Positions 45,524 through 55,686 of a DNA stretch of 64,000 nt are shown here, piece by piece. A program made the position numbers and the translations under genes. The notes beneath the pieces were generated by a model. The model made no database searches and had not been told where the DNA came from. It saw only the letters and a list, made by a program, of their open reading frames with translations. Numbering within the stretch: the first letter of the stretch is position 1; the number at the start of each line of letters is the position of its first letter. This stretch comes from Platycnemis pennipes. Its lineage: Eukaryota; Arthropoda; Insecta; Odonata; Platycnemididae. The DNA lies in NCBI GenBank assembly GCA_933228895.1, contig OW121855.1, positions 72,502,698 through 72,566,697 on the forward strand. The letters are read 5' to 3'.

Positions 45524-45987
45524 CTAGGTTAGACATTACGACATTACCTGAGCTGCTGAATTACCTATAACCCAATATTCCTATTGTGCTACTACGGATC
45601 GGATATGCAAATATGCATGGTAATCATTAATATCACCATCAGAACAATTTTTACATCTCTTCATCCATCAAAAAACAAACTGATTCTGCTGCATGTTGTG
45701 AAATAATCCCTCAGGTTAAAATCTATGTGATAAATTTCATTTCCGGTGTCTCCTTATCAACAATACCATTGGATAAAATAAAATTTCACTGACGAGGACT
45801 TACCGACCTTACAATGGCTTGATGAGTTAAGTGCAAATAAGTTCATTGTATTGCGTTTCTTATCGTGAATGAAATTTAACATTGGATATGACCGTATTGA
45901 GTACTAAAAAATTACAGCCTAAGTGATGCACTGCTCGTTTACTCCACTTCTCTTTCGTTCCTTATGAATTATCCGACAAATTATTTG
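45524..45987. other. Unassigned AT-rich sequence
   Basis: No motif or named repeat. Confidence 0.5.
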
Positions 45988-46369
45988 ATTATAATTAGGG
46001 ATGGGTCGGTTCCACTTTTTTTCGGTTCCGGTTTCGGTTCGGTTCTTAACTTCGGTTCTCGGTTCCGATTCTCGGTTCCGGTTCTTAATTTACCACTTAC
46101 TTTGCATTGCTCAATGGTAAGATAAGGTAATCAATAATCATTTTCGGAGACCGAATTAGAATAATTCGCGACTTTGAAGCATCTAAGTACACTATTTCAC
46201 CAGGTTTTAATGTGAAGCCTTCACTTTCGGAGTGTGAGTAGGTTTCAAACTGGTTTTCGCGCCAATTATTTCGGTACCGACTATTTTTGGCCTCGGTTCC
46301 GGTTCTAAGCTCAAGAACCGGTGGAACCGAGAACCGAAGAACCGAACCGTACCCATCCCTAATTATAAT
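45988..46369. mobile_element. hAT-type MITE, 366 bp, 8-bp target duplication
   Basis: ATTATAAT flanks the element exactly (45988-45995 and 46362-46369). The ends TAGGGATGGGTCGGTTC and GAACCGTACCCATCCCTA are inverted repeats, followed inside by many GGTTC/GAACC units. An 8-bp duplication with TAGGG-type ends fits hAT. No transposase. A partial copy lies at 50588-50717. Confidence 0.85.
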
Positions 46370-46444
46370 GTATTCTCAGTGGTACAAATTACCAAAACTG
46401 TCGGTCGCATCTTCTATGAACAGTGAGTGATTACAAGAAAAAAA

Positions 46445-47015
46445 CCGAAGTATAGGGGTGGGGTTGGCGTGGTGGTTGGAATAATGGGTTCCCATTCCAA
46501 TGGCCTTTGTTCGGATTTTGTCCGTTGCAGAGATTTTTCGTTGAAGCACTGAACCCCACATGTATACTGTGTGTAGAGCACTTGAAGTTCAGTACTGGAT
46601 ACGTCGGATGGGACGTTAAGCCGTGGACCCTTGGCACCTTTACACTGTAAAAAGTAGATCTGATTTTAAGGTACAAAAGCGATCTGAATTTCAGATGCAA
46701 CAATTTTAAGACAGGGTATGTTGAATTTCAGCAGTATTATCTTGTCTAAAAATAAGGCAGGTGAACGACTGAAAATCAGACCATCCAGAATCCTGCTTTC
46801 TCTGCTTCCTGCTTAACTGCTCCTGCACCAACCATCCATGTTCCTGCCTCTTCCGCACCTTGAATCCGTGTTCCTGCCTTACAACCAGACAGCGCTTAAA
46901 TTCAGATCGCACTGAAAATCAGATCAACTTTTTACAGTGTAGTTATGAGAGCAGGGTAATTCCGACACCGGGTTTTCCTCCACCCTACCTCCTTTTCCAT
47001 CCATCCCCATCCTAA
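46445..47015 (+). repeat. SINE-A copy split by a MITE and cut by a TIR element
   Basis: Box A is GGGTTGGCGTGGTGGTTGGA; box B is worn (CTTTGTTCGGATTTTGTCCG). AGTTCAGTACTGGATACGTC and GGGACGTTAAGCCGTGGACC run to 46642. Then the CACTG MITE intervenes and GAGAGCAGGGTAATTCCGAC, ACCGGGTTTTCCTCCACCC resume from 46942. The 3' end stops where the element at 47016 begins. Confidence 0.8.
46643..46939 (+). mobile_element. CACTG-ended MITE, copy 2 (297 bp), TA flanks
   Basis: Nearly identical to 14597-14893 and inserted in SINE-A. TA lies at 46641-46642 and 46940-46941, and removing the element plus one TA restores the SINE. This suggests a TA target, though copies 1 and 3 lack it. Confidence 0.9.
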
Positions 47016-47122
47016 AGGACGTATCACACTAGCCGTTTCTGCTTACGGTTTCCGGTTATTGTCATGCAGTTGACCAATCAGCGTCAACCAGCTCTCAACG
47101 ATTGGATGATAGGAGCGCGTTT

Positions 47123-47418
47123 CACTGTAAAAAGTTGATCTGATTTTCAGTGCGATCTGAAATTAAGCGCTGCCTGGTTTAAGGCAGGAACACGGATGCA
47201 AGGTGCGGAAGAGGCAGGAACATGGATGGTTGGTACAGGAGCAGTTAAGCAGGAAGCAGAGAAAGCAGGATTCTGGATGGTCTGATTTTCAGTCGTTCAC
47301 CTGCCTTATTTTTAGACCAGATATTACTGCTGAAATTCAACATACCCTGTCTTAAAATTGTTGCATCTGAAATTCAGATCGCTTTTGTACCTTAAAATCA
47401 GATCTACTTTTTACAGTG
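47123..47418 (-). mobile_element. CACTG-ended MITE, copy 3 (296 bp)
   Basis: Inverted relative to copies 1 and 2, with the same ends and interior. It lies only about 180 bp from copy 2, so the two face each other and could pair as a hairpin nearly 300 bp long. Confidence 0.9.
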
Positions 47419-47592
47419 TTATTTCCATCCGGCCGGTTGTGCAACCGAACAGCCAATAGGAGCTCGTCTCGCGGACAAGTGATTGTTATAGCATGCATTT
47501 TATTGAGATGAGGTTAAATTTGCTGAAGTCATCTGTATCTTGTATTTGGGCAGCAAAATAAAATCAAGTTGAGCGTTAGCAAAAAAATGTTT

Positions 47593-47666
47593 GGCCCGTG
47601 GGGGGGCTCGAATCCGCGACCTTCGCGTTATTAGCATGGCGCTCTAACCAATGGAGCTAACGGGCC
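47593..47666 (-). tRNA. tRNA-Ile (anticodon AAU), possibly pseudogene
   Basis: The 74-nt minus-strand sequence keeps the acceptor GGCCCGT/ACGGGCC and the D arm GCTC..GAGC. The anticodon loop is CTAATAA (AAU, reading isoleucine) and box B is GGATTCGAGCC. A T7 run, a pol III terminator, starts six bases downstream. Two mismatches in the anticodon stem, two in the T stem and one extra C in the T arm suggest decay or a specialised copy. Unlike SINE heads here, it matches a standard nuclear tRNA-Ile and has no attached body. It lies in the loop of the TIR element. Confidence 0.65.
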
Positions 47667-47857
47667 ATTTGAGAGGAGATGGAATAGCTAAGACAAAAAA
47701 GGATATTAGAAGTGAAGCTGAGCTGACTACTGTATTGGTACAAAATGAAAACACAAACCACGTGACTGAGAGGCGAGCTCCAATTGGCTGCAATTCCGCA
47801 ACCCGCCAGTGAGATTACCGGTTGATGTCAGTGAAACAGTTTACACTAAACGTAGCG

Positions 47858-48658
47858 GTTCGTAAAAATGGTTCTAGGTAAATGCGATGAGAAAGTACGA
47901 GAAAGAAACTATTTTACACTTGTCAGGACTCATTTAGAATATGCCGCTAGTGTATGGGGTCCGTATGAGGAAGGTATGATAAAAGAATTAGATCGTGTGC
48001 AAAGGAGATCATCTACATTTGTTAAAGGCCATCATGCAACGATCTTGTTGCATGAGACCCTATAGTCGCTTGTTTGCATGGTAGTGGTGCATGCTTGGTA
48101 ATATTCACCCCCTGCCACACACCCTCGCGGTGGCTTGCAGGGTATCGTGTAGATGTAGATGCTCATTGTATTAGAGTTACGAGTTCCATAGAAGGACAAG
48201 GATGGGAATTACTGTCGGAACGCAGGTTAAAATTAGGTTTAATCTTTTAAGTAAATTCGAAACTGATTTGTTTGCAAATGGCGTTAGATATATATTGAGA
48301 ACCCCTGCATATTATGCTAGGTTTGATCAGATTAACAAGATTAGAGATACATTGACGCACCGATAAATTTAAAATGTACTTTTTCCCGCGTACCATAAGA
48401 GAGCACAATAGGGAGCATAGCAAAGGGATAGATAGGTGAAATATTGTGAGAGTAATCTGTAGTGCATGATGCATGTATTGACAGCCACTTTCTTACTATG
48501 TAGATACTAACCACCTAGCTACACGTGACCATATTATGTGGCATGTCTCCATGTAGAAGCCTAGTTGCATGTCAATATGTTCGTGTTTGGTGATCTTCAC
48601 CCCTGCCACACACCCTTGTGGTGGCTCGCAGGGTATTACGTCGATGTAGCCTACAACC
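47858..48658 (+). pseudogene. LINE-1f 3' end with a nested tail fragment
   Basis: The frame at 47868-48065 reads CDEKVRERNYFTLVRTHLEY, AASVWGP, then RVQRRSSTFVKG, matching the C-terminal RT region at 56880-57010. It is cut at about 48030 by a separate tail-only insertion (to 48158, ending in GTAGATGTAGAT). After it, SERRLK, DKFKMYFFPRTIREHN and the element's own tail (to about 48658) continue, broken by stops. It lies in the right arm of the TIR element. Confidence 0.75.
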
Positions 48659-48689
48659 GTAACCGGCAACCAATAGTGTGATACGACCT

Positions 48690-50380
48690 AAGCTTTCCTC
48701 CCTTTCTTAGGAGTCTTTGGTCCCGGTACAGACACGTAAACACTGACGAGACTGGCCCGGGTAACGAGCACGGTTGACGTGGGAAGTGGATAGCGCTTTA
48801 TCAAATCCCTGAAACCATTCCTCCTTGTTTTCCTTTCGACAGAGAACATTGCCCTCCACGCCCTCTGGGAGTCACGTGAAGGTAGGCTTGCTCAAGTGGA
48901 TACACGTTCAAAAATCCGTGCGTCTACCTGCGTTGTGTCCCCTGTCCCTCCCACCCTTAGGATAATTGCCTCTTCCGAAACCCTCCCACTCACGCCTTCC
49001 CTCCTCCCCCAGCGGCAGGGACACAGCTAGCGCGGTTCATATCGATCAGACGAAAGGGATTCGAGAGTGAGACAGCGTAGCCATCATGTGCGTGGACCCC
49101 TCTGTCCATTCCGACCCTCGACCTTGGGCTTTCAGATAAGGCCCTGTCGCGAACTTAAAAACCGTGAAGCAGTGATTACACTTAAGGGTCATCTCCTATA
49201 ACGAGTTCGCTTGTAACGAAGACTTGGACGTGTATAGTACCTACCTATTCCTATAAGAGTTCACTATCGATCACGCCGGACTTCGATACTTGGATGAGGC
49301 AGCCGCCGTCCAATTCGCCATCTGAGTATACTAGTAGTACGAGTACGTTATTTTACAAGTTCTTTGGAACTAATATTACAATACAATAAAATGTACAGAG
49401 CACAAAAAACATGTATAAAAATCACTCACTTAATATCAAAATTGAACAGGAAAAATGTCAACAGTTCGAAGAAATGAAATTAGGAAAAACGTTTTGAGGC
49501 CTCTTATGACTAGTCAGCCCCGTAATACTTAGCCTACTGAATACTTTGGTGACCTATCTACTTTGGTTTAACATACTTTTTTAATATGTTATTCTAAATA
49601 TTAAATGCTATTTAGTAAATAGTTTTTCTATATAGTAAATAGTTTTTCTATATAGTAAATAGATTGTTTGCAAAATTCTTTTATCAAGTTTCTTCGATAC
49701 CCTTTATGCAAGGGTCGTGTTCAGCCAAGTAACCATCAACCGTTTGCCGTTGACCATTCTGCTTTCTTGATTACTCGACTATAAATGGGCGATCATTAAA
49801 AAAACGTTGGGTTAACTGGTCATTATTAACTTAAAACATTTTTGTGCATTGAAACGTGAAGAAAAATGCACGTGTCGGTTATAAAAGCTGATATTGGTAT
49901 TATCTTCCAATGGGAGAGTGTAACTAAGTATTTGCAGTAACATACGAATTTAAATATTTAAGTTTATAAGAAATACGTTGGTAATGACTAAACCCTGGTC
50001 GAAAGTACACAATCGGTTTATCTTACGCGGATCATACTTAAGAAACGTATCGCCGTTAAATAAAATCACGGCATTGGAGATACCGGAAAGATTCCGAAAC
50101 GAAATAGGAAACCAGAACCTTGTGATACGACGGAAATGGTACACGTAAACTTATGTCAACGCATGCCACACAGATGGTCGAACTGAGCTCTAAGCCAATG
50201 GTGAAAAAATTAATCACGCTAGTGTTGAAATAATTCACGGTTGATGCAGCAAATGAAAATTTCGCAAAGTGTAATATTTGTCATTCCCTGATTTCCAGGG
50301 GTGCATGTAAATCCACTTCTAACCCGAAATAGCATGCGGAAAAGAAGCATAAAATAAATTTTCGCTGGAAGAGTCCAATC
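48690..50380. other. Unassigned sequence; short tandem repeat at 49609-49664
   Basis: TATAGTAAATAGTTTTTC repeats about 2.5 times at 49609-49664. GC-rich pieces lie at 48720-49150. No gene-like frame or named repeat. Confidence 0.5.
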
Positions 50381-50881
50381 GTGTCTCCTAAGAGACGGAA
50401 TACTTCAGTAACTACGATGAAAATGTTTGTGACCACCCATCCTAAGGCGAGTGCCATCAGTGAGGAAGAATTGAGTGAAGATGAAGGGGATCTTTCAACT
50501 GGTAAAGTTGCAAGTGAGTTCTATAAATATTTTGACTTAAAGGGTAAAAATGAATTAAAATTACAAAAACACAAAAATATAATGAAGAAATCTTATCTTA
50601 CCATTGAGCAATGCAAAGTAAGTGGTAAATTAAGAACCGGAACCGAGAATCGGAACCGAGAACCGAAGTTAGGAACCGAACCGGAACCGAAAAAAAGTGG
50701 AACCGACCCATCCCTACTATTTACATCAGCAGGTATTTTTATGCAGTCGATAGATGTTACATGGCTTAGGGTCTTCTGGCAATTTCTTGTGTATAAGTAC
50801 ATCAGTGCTGCTCTACATGGCTCTGTAAAAATATCATTGTCTACCCAGCAAAAGCAAAGAAAACTATACATTTTAATGTAA
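50381..50881 (+). other. Open frame of 166 codons overlapping a hAT end
   Basis: The first 70 codons are acidic then basic (ISEEELSEDEGDLSTGKV; SEFYKYFDLKGKNELKLQ), unlike translated noise. The middle (codons 75-112) is simply the translated GAACC repeats of a hAT-type MITE end, so the full frame is fortuitous. The N-terminal part might derive from a transposase or host exon; SEFYKYF is faintly like the start of a BED finger but lacks its cysteines. Confidence 0.15.
50588..50717 (-). mobile_element. Partial hAT-type MITE (one end)
   Basis: ACCATTGAGCAATGCAAAGT through AACCGAACCGGAACCG to CCGACCCATCCCTA is the reverse of 45996-46125. The other end and the target duplication are missing. Confidence 0.75.
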
Positions 50882-51065
50882 CAATTCCAAGTATTGCTCT
50901 TCACAATGTTTCCTACATGTTTGTTTGATTCATACCGTGTCACCAATATCTCGTATGTAAACAAAGGCATCGCCATGAAAGCTTCAAAATAAAATTGTCT
51001 GCTGCAACAAAAGCAAAGAAAAATGCGACTTTTAACGTAATAATTCCAAATTTTCCCTTCTCCTT
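50788..51065. repeat. Two diverged direct repeats, period about 164 bp
   Basis: AAAATATCATTGTCTACCCA, GCAAAAGCAAAGAAAACTAT, AATGTAACAATTCCAAGTA recurs as AAAATAAAATTGTCTGCTGC, ACAAAAGCAAAGAAAAATGC, AACGTAATAATTCCAAATT. The 208-codon minus frame spans both, and its two halves are therefore similar (FLCFCC / FLCFCW), but nothing identifies a protein family. Confidence 0.7.
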
Positions 51066-51349
51066 TGATGTGGAATGCTTTATTAGTATGTTGTGACTGC
51101 TTTGGATCGCCGGGTTTCTGTTGAAATTTCCGACCGTTGCAAAAGAGGTGTCGATTGTTTGTCTGGCGACTTGATTTTAACGTGTAGACAAATATTGCTT
51201 TCCAAGTATAGTCGAACATGTATTTAATTCAATATATATCGATCGCTTAAGAGTCAACCTCTGGGACTTAAGTTTCTAGTTATAATCGTTAGCCACAGTG
51301 TCGATCTCGAGTATTAGTAGTTAATCAAGGTAGATAACCGTCAGCTAAG
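51066..51349. other. Unassigned sequence
   Basis: No feature recognised. Confidence 0.5.
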
Positions 51350-51615
51350 GTCTTTTGTGCTATAAAGGATAGTTGGGTGATTGGATAGAGATAGAAAATT
51401 TTCAGGGGATGCAGGTAGGGTGGAGGTGTCAGCTTTCGGCTGCTTTTAATCAAACGTTCCAAGGGTTCTCTGGTTTAACGTCTCTGCCGACTGAGCTCCC
51501 CACTTAGCACTGTAGTGGGGACCGGTAGACCAATCAAAAATATTTGCCACTACCGGGGTTCTAACTCGTGACCTCGTGATGCGAGGCCAGTACTCCTGCC
51601 GACAATAGATACTGC
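51350..51615 (-). repeat. SINE-A copy
   Basis: TGGTTTAACGTCTCTGCCGA is part of the reversed body. CACTACCGGGGTTCTAACTC and CCTCGTGATGCGAGGCCAGT are the reverse of box B and the anticodon region. The centre is rearranged (TCCCCACTTAGCACTGTAGT). Confidence 0.55.
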
Positions 51616-51989
51616 AGCTACCAGCTTCTGATGTGATGATAGACAACTCTGTTGAATAAAAATAACCATTAAGAGGCCAGAAAAATAAGTCGCTATTGAA
51701 ACATAATAGTCATAAGGATTGCTGTTATATGTCTCCCCGTTTTTCTTTTTTATCCTCAAAGTGACACGAATTCTTAAAAATAATAGAAAAAAGTTTATTT
51801 AATAGGTTTAACACTTTCATAAGCGTTGTCTGTAAACTAGCGTTATTTGTTTCATATGAAAGCTAAAGACACCTGGCGTTCAGCTGGTAAAGTACTAGTC
51901 AATTATGCAGAGTCAAGCTTCTGTCAACTTAACCAATAATCTATTTCATTCTAATAGTAGTTATAGATTTCAGTTTCTAGGTAATACAA
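51616..51989. other. Unassigned AT-rich sequence
   Basis: No feature recognised. Confidence 0.5.
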
Positions 51990-52130
51990 CGACAAAGGAT
52001 ATATCGCATTGTCTAGCGTAAGATTAGTTCGTAGACAAACACACAAAATCCAAACCCTCGGTGGGATACGAACAGGCGACCTTAGGAATGCCATGCCGCC
52101 GCATTACCGACTAGTTTACCGTAAACGTCT
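51990..52130 (-). repeat. SINE-D copy
   Basis: GACAAAGGATATATCGCATT and GTCTAGCG match the body. GTGGGATACGAACAGGCGAC is the reverse of a worn box B, with GCCGCCGCATTACCGACTAG the reverse of box A. Confidence 0.6.
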
Positions 52131-53544
52131 ACAATCTAATACCATAACTCCCTAAAAAGCACAGAAATAAAAATTAGTGATGAAACTATTCGAGGGCCTT
52201 GTGAGAAAAACAGGTCAGCATGAACCTATTACTCTTTGGTGATTCCTCAAATATTATTTTTGAGCCAGAATATGAAAATATTTTCCAGCGGTACACCTTG
52301 AATTTTCCCGTAAATTTCTTTCGTCTGCATGCAAACGAGGCTTTCTGTGGGGAAATCAATTTAAAAATCGTCTACGAGAAAGGATGAAGACACTCGAGTC
52401 CTTCCACCTGCTGCCGGGAAAGGGCTGTTCGGCGTACCCATGCCAAGGGCGAAGGGTGCGTCCCCGCATATTAAACCCCGTCGGAATCTTTTTCTCCCGG
52501 ATACACCTCTCCCGAAGTTTCCTCCTTTGCCAATTAAGGCCAAGTTCCAGGACGCCAACTTTTCTTCCTCTACCTTCCATCCCCACCATTCTCTTCCTTA
52601 TCAAAACCTTCCGCCTCCTGCCTTTCCTGACGTTTTCTTTGAGATCTGAAACGCGACGAGTCTACCACTCTCCATCCACAATGGCTTCCCTTCCTAGTCG
52701 AGATTATCCTCAGGCGGTTGCTCGGTGACCGGGTGCCAAAGGTCCATTATCAATTGGGCGTCGGTTTCAACCCCCGCAACTCGGTGTAGGGGTGTGGGAC
52801 CCGATGGACGGCTTTGTTATATCACGTTTTAGGCCGTGTCCTTGAAAAACCGTTAAGTGGAAAGTCGGTGGTTTGGCTTTTGGCTAGCAAGGATGATAAT
52901 AACCAGGTCAAAGTTCCACAAAGCTTCAAATGTTCATGGTTATTTTCCACGATAATACATCGTGAATGTTTCCGGCGTTTACTTAAAAATCACTAAAAGT
53001 AGGTACATAAGGAAGTTGAGGGAGTACGGAAGAAAACTATTTGGCAGCGCAAATTCTCTTCATCAGCTACGAAACACTTATAACGTCATACTTGTGGTTG
53101 TAATCTGTTCAATAAGTTCATCGAATAAGGATGAAAATTAATAATTCTACAGCTTGTGATGGTACCGGCTTCTACGCTTTAGTGTCATTAGCAGGAGTCA
53201 TAGAAAGAGCATCTGCGGGTAGCGTAATGCATATCACACGTGGTGGTTGGTGGGAGGGAGAAAAATGAGTGATTGAAGGGAAAGGGGTGGGCGAAAGAAA
53301 AGGAATTTCGCATACACAAAGCTTAGTGCAGATATTGATATAAATAATGATATTGAAATTGAAGATGTATGGGAAGTCGGAGGGTGATTCATGGAATAAA
53401 ATGGAGTTGACAGGTAAATATTTGAACAAATTCATTCAAAGCTTCCCATGGTGCGTAGACAGTGAAGGCTGCAACTTCTTGGTTTCACCGCGTCGCTGCT
53501 GCTTTTGGGGCAAAGTTTGAAATCGGATATATTTCAAATTTCAA
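52131..53544. other. Unassigned sequence; GC-richer at 52380-52830
   Basis: The frames at 52384-52728 (114 codons) and 52356-52604 (minus, 82 codons) overlap and have no domain. The plus frame has low-complexity Ser/Pro/Leu/Phe content. A host exon cannot be excluded but nothing supports it. Confidence 0.35.
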
Positions 53545-53738
53545 TATCAGGTGAACCGAATAAAAAAGAAATCCTCAGGCTTCACTTGGTGGAACCGCAT
53601 AGTAAATAAAATGATCACTTGGTAAGATTCCACAAATTTATCCTTGATAATGATTGTCAAACCAATCGAAACCTAGGTCGGGAAAAATAAAATTTGTGGA
53701 ATCTTACCAAGTGATCATTTTATTTATCAGGTGAACCG
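53545..53738 (+). mobile_element. Hairpin retroelement, copy 4, with 14-bp target duplication
   Basis: TATCAGGTGAACCG at 53545-53558 and 53725-53738 bracket 166 bp. The inner hairpin is nearly perfect: AAATGATCACTTGGTAAGAT and TCCACAAATT pair with AATTTGTGG and ATCTTACCAAGTGATCATTT. GAAACCTAGGTC (53668-53679) is in the loop side, with a diverged CTTGATAATGA upstream. The exact duplication shows it moved as a unit, by a retrotransposition-like route. Confidence 0.75.
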
Positions 53739-55124
53739 TCTTTTTTAGATTTTATATGTATCCAGGAAATTCTGCCTGCCTTATACCACCAAAACCATAG
53801 ATTATTTGACTGACCGAATCCATAAAGAGAACGGCATAATGGGTGTAAGTGTATTTAAATATGCATTAAATATACAAGGTTAATAGAGAAGGTGAATGCA
53901 AAATGAGAATATATATTAATGTCCAATTCTGCAAGCCTAATTAGGGAAAAAATTAAGTGCAATTCGAGTTATATGTAAATAACTTGAACAATATACTTAA
54001 CAATTAGATTTGGACGTGGAAGGTTGTGGAAATTATTCATGTTGAAAAAATTTACGCTGGGGAGAATGGACTTTATTTGTTCATAAATGTGAACAGAAGA
54101 TGAATGAAAACTGACGTGAAGCGTGACCGAACTTGAGGCCTTTTGTAAGTGTTCGGCATTTTTGAGATTCAAAAATGTGACGTCTTAGCCTCCGTCGGCA
54201 TTTGTTTACAGGCGATAATGGTGATGACGAATTGACATCTAAATACTGTCATTGACGGAAATTGACGATTTCTAGTATTTCCTTAGCGTCAGTCATCTCG
54301 ATTTGGAGAAATTAAAATGGAAATTGAGAGAGAAGAACTCAGCTAATAGCATACAGAAGGTTAGCAAAGTGGGAGTAATACAGGAAAGAAAACGAGCGAA
54401 GATATGTTAGGCATAGTGTGGTTAAGAATTTGAAGCTAATTGGAGAGGGGTTAGTTGGGTGTTGGGAGAGGTTTTTAAACGCAATTGAATGTTAAAGGTC
54501 CTGATATTATGGTTGCTGGAGGTTTCCCTCGGAGATAAAGGACGAGGAATAGGATATCGAAATTGATATCCAAGCGAATTTCTTAAAATAGCCTCAGAGC
54601 TTGAGAAACGTACACTCAAGCTTGTAACTTCTTATCGGAAGTTTTGATCTGAAATGACTTGGGGGAAAAATAAACTTGAATTCCTTGATGGAAATGTTCA
54701 AAGGCGTACTGCTTAATTTCTTGCTATCTTTCGCACGCTCTTGGCACACACTATGAATAGTTTCATATGGCTTCAAACCCACGCTCCCCCCATCTTGTCT
54801 CACCATGTGAACACGAATTAGTTAGTGGATGTCAATGTCCGAATGGAATTCGCTCCAGAACTGAAACCAGCTAAGGTTTGCTGAAGTCGAGGCAGCTGGT
54901 CATTGTTTCCTCCCGAGGTCATGACATTGTGACTTGAGTTGGGTCCAATTGTTGATAATAATGCGTATGCCTATGCGGTTATAGAGAATCCATGTGGATT
55001 GTTTCATTGAAAAAAAACAAAAAATGAAGTTACAGGAAACTAGTCGTTGCTTACTTGCTTGGGGGGAGGCGAGGCGACTGAAGTCTTTTGCGCCATTAAA
55101 AATTGGTAGATGGACAGATTTTCT
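53739..55124. other. Unassigned sequence
   Basis: AT-rich with frames of 65-70 codons. No named repeat. Confidence 0.5.
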
Positions 55125-55155
55125 CCGAGCAGGGATGTGATCCGAAAAGGCACTT

Positions 55156-55183
55156 GACGTTTCGTGCCGTACCTGGGAGGCAC
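55156..55183 (-). ncRNA. Hammerhead-like stem II and GAAACGTC, left arm
   Basis: On the minus strand GTGCC and GGCAC form a 5-bp stem directly before GAAACGTC. CUGANGA is not intact upstream. Confidence 0.3.
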
Positions 55184-55658
55184 CCGAACTCGGAGTCCGA
55201 GCCTCGGCGTTGAAGGAGACCCAACCCTTCACCACGGGTGGTTTATAGCACCAACTGAACAGTCACACAATAGTTTATAACTTCTTAAAGTTAAACATAA
55301 ATCACAAACCTATATTCGTCTTTGAATTGAACTAGGCACGCTGATGAAAATGGTTTTTTTATCGCAGTCATACGATAGATATTAACCAATTTACATGCTT
55401 TAGTAATTTAATATACATTAAACTGGCTTGGTTTACTAATTCACGTAAAATGGTTAATATATGTATATCGTATATCTGTGTTTAAAATACCATTTTCATC
55501 AACGTGAATAGAACAACACAAAACGAACATAGCTTTGTGAATTATGTTTAACTTTAAGAAGTTATAAACTATAGTATGACAGGTCAGTTGGTGCTATAAC
55601 CACCCGTGGTGAAGGGTTCAGTCTCATTCAAAGCCGAGGCTTGGACTCCCGGGTTCGG

Positions 55659-55686
55659 GTGCCTCCCAGGTACGGCGCGAAACGTA
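55659..55686 (+). ncRNA. Hammerhead-like stem II and GAAACGTA, right arm
   Basis: GTGCC and GGCGC still pair (one G-U) despite the A-to-G change relative to the left arm, followed by GAAACGTA. UA is also an allowed cleavage site. CUGANGA is not intact. Confidence 0.3.

Larger units (their letters stand above)
47016..48689. mobile_element. TIR/foldback element carrying a tRNA-like gene; host of nested insertions
   Basis: AGGACGTATCACACTA at 47016 mirrors TAGTGTGATACGACCT ending at 48689 (15 of 16). Inner arms also pair: ACAGCCAATAGGAGCTCGTC (about 47449) with GGCGAGCTCCAATTGGCTGC (about 47773). Without the MITE (47123-47418) and LINE (47858-48658) the element is about 580 bp: arms of roughly 160 and 120 bp around a 300-bp loop holding the tRNA at 47593-47666. 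It sits in the SINE-A pyrimidine-rich tail. Target duplication unresolved; superfamily unknown. Confidence 0.55.

Noticed and set aside
50593..51219. 208-codon minus frame as a host gene
   Set aside because: It covers a hAT MITE end and two 164-bp direct repeats; the C-terminal part is translated GGTTC repeats.
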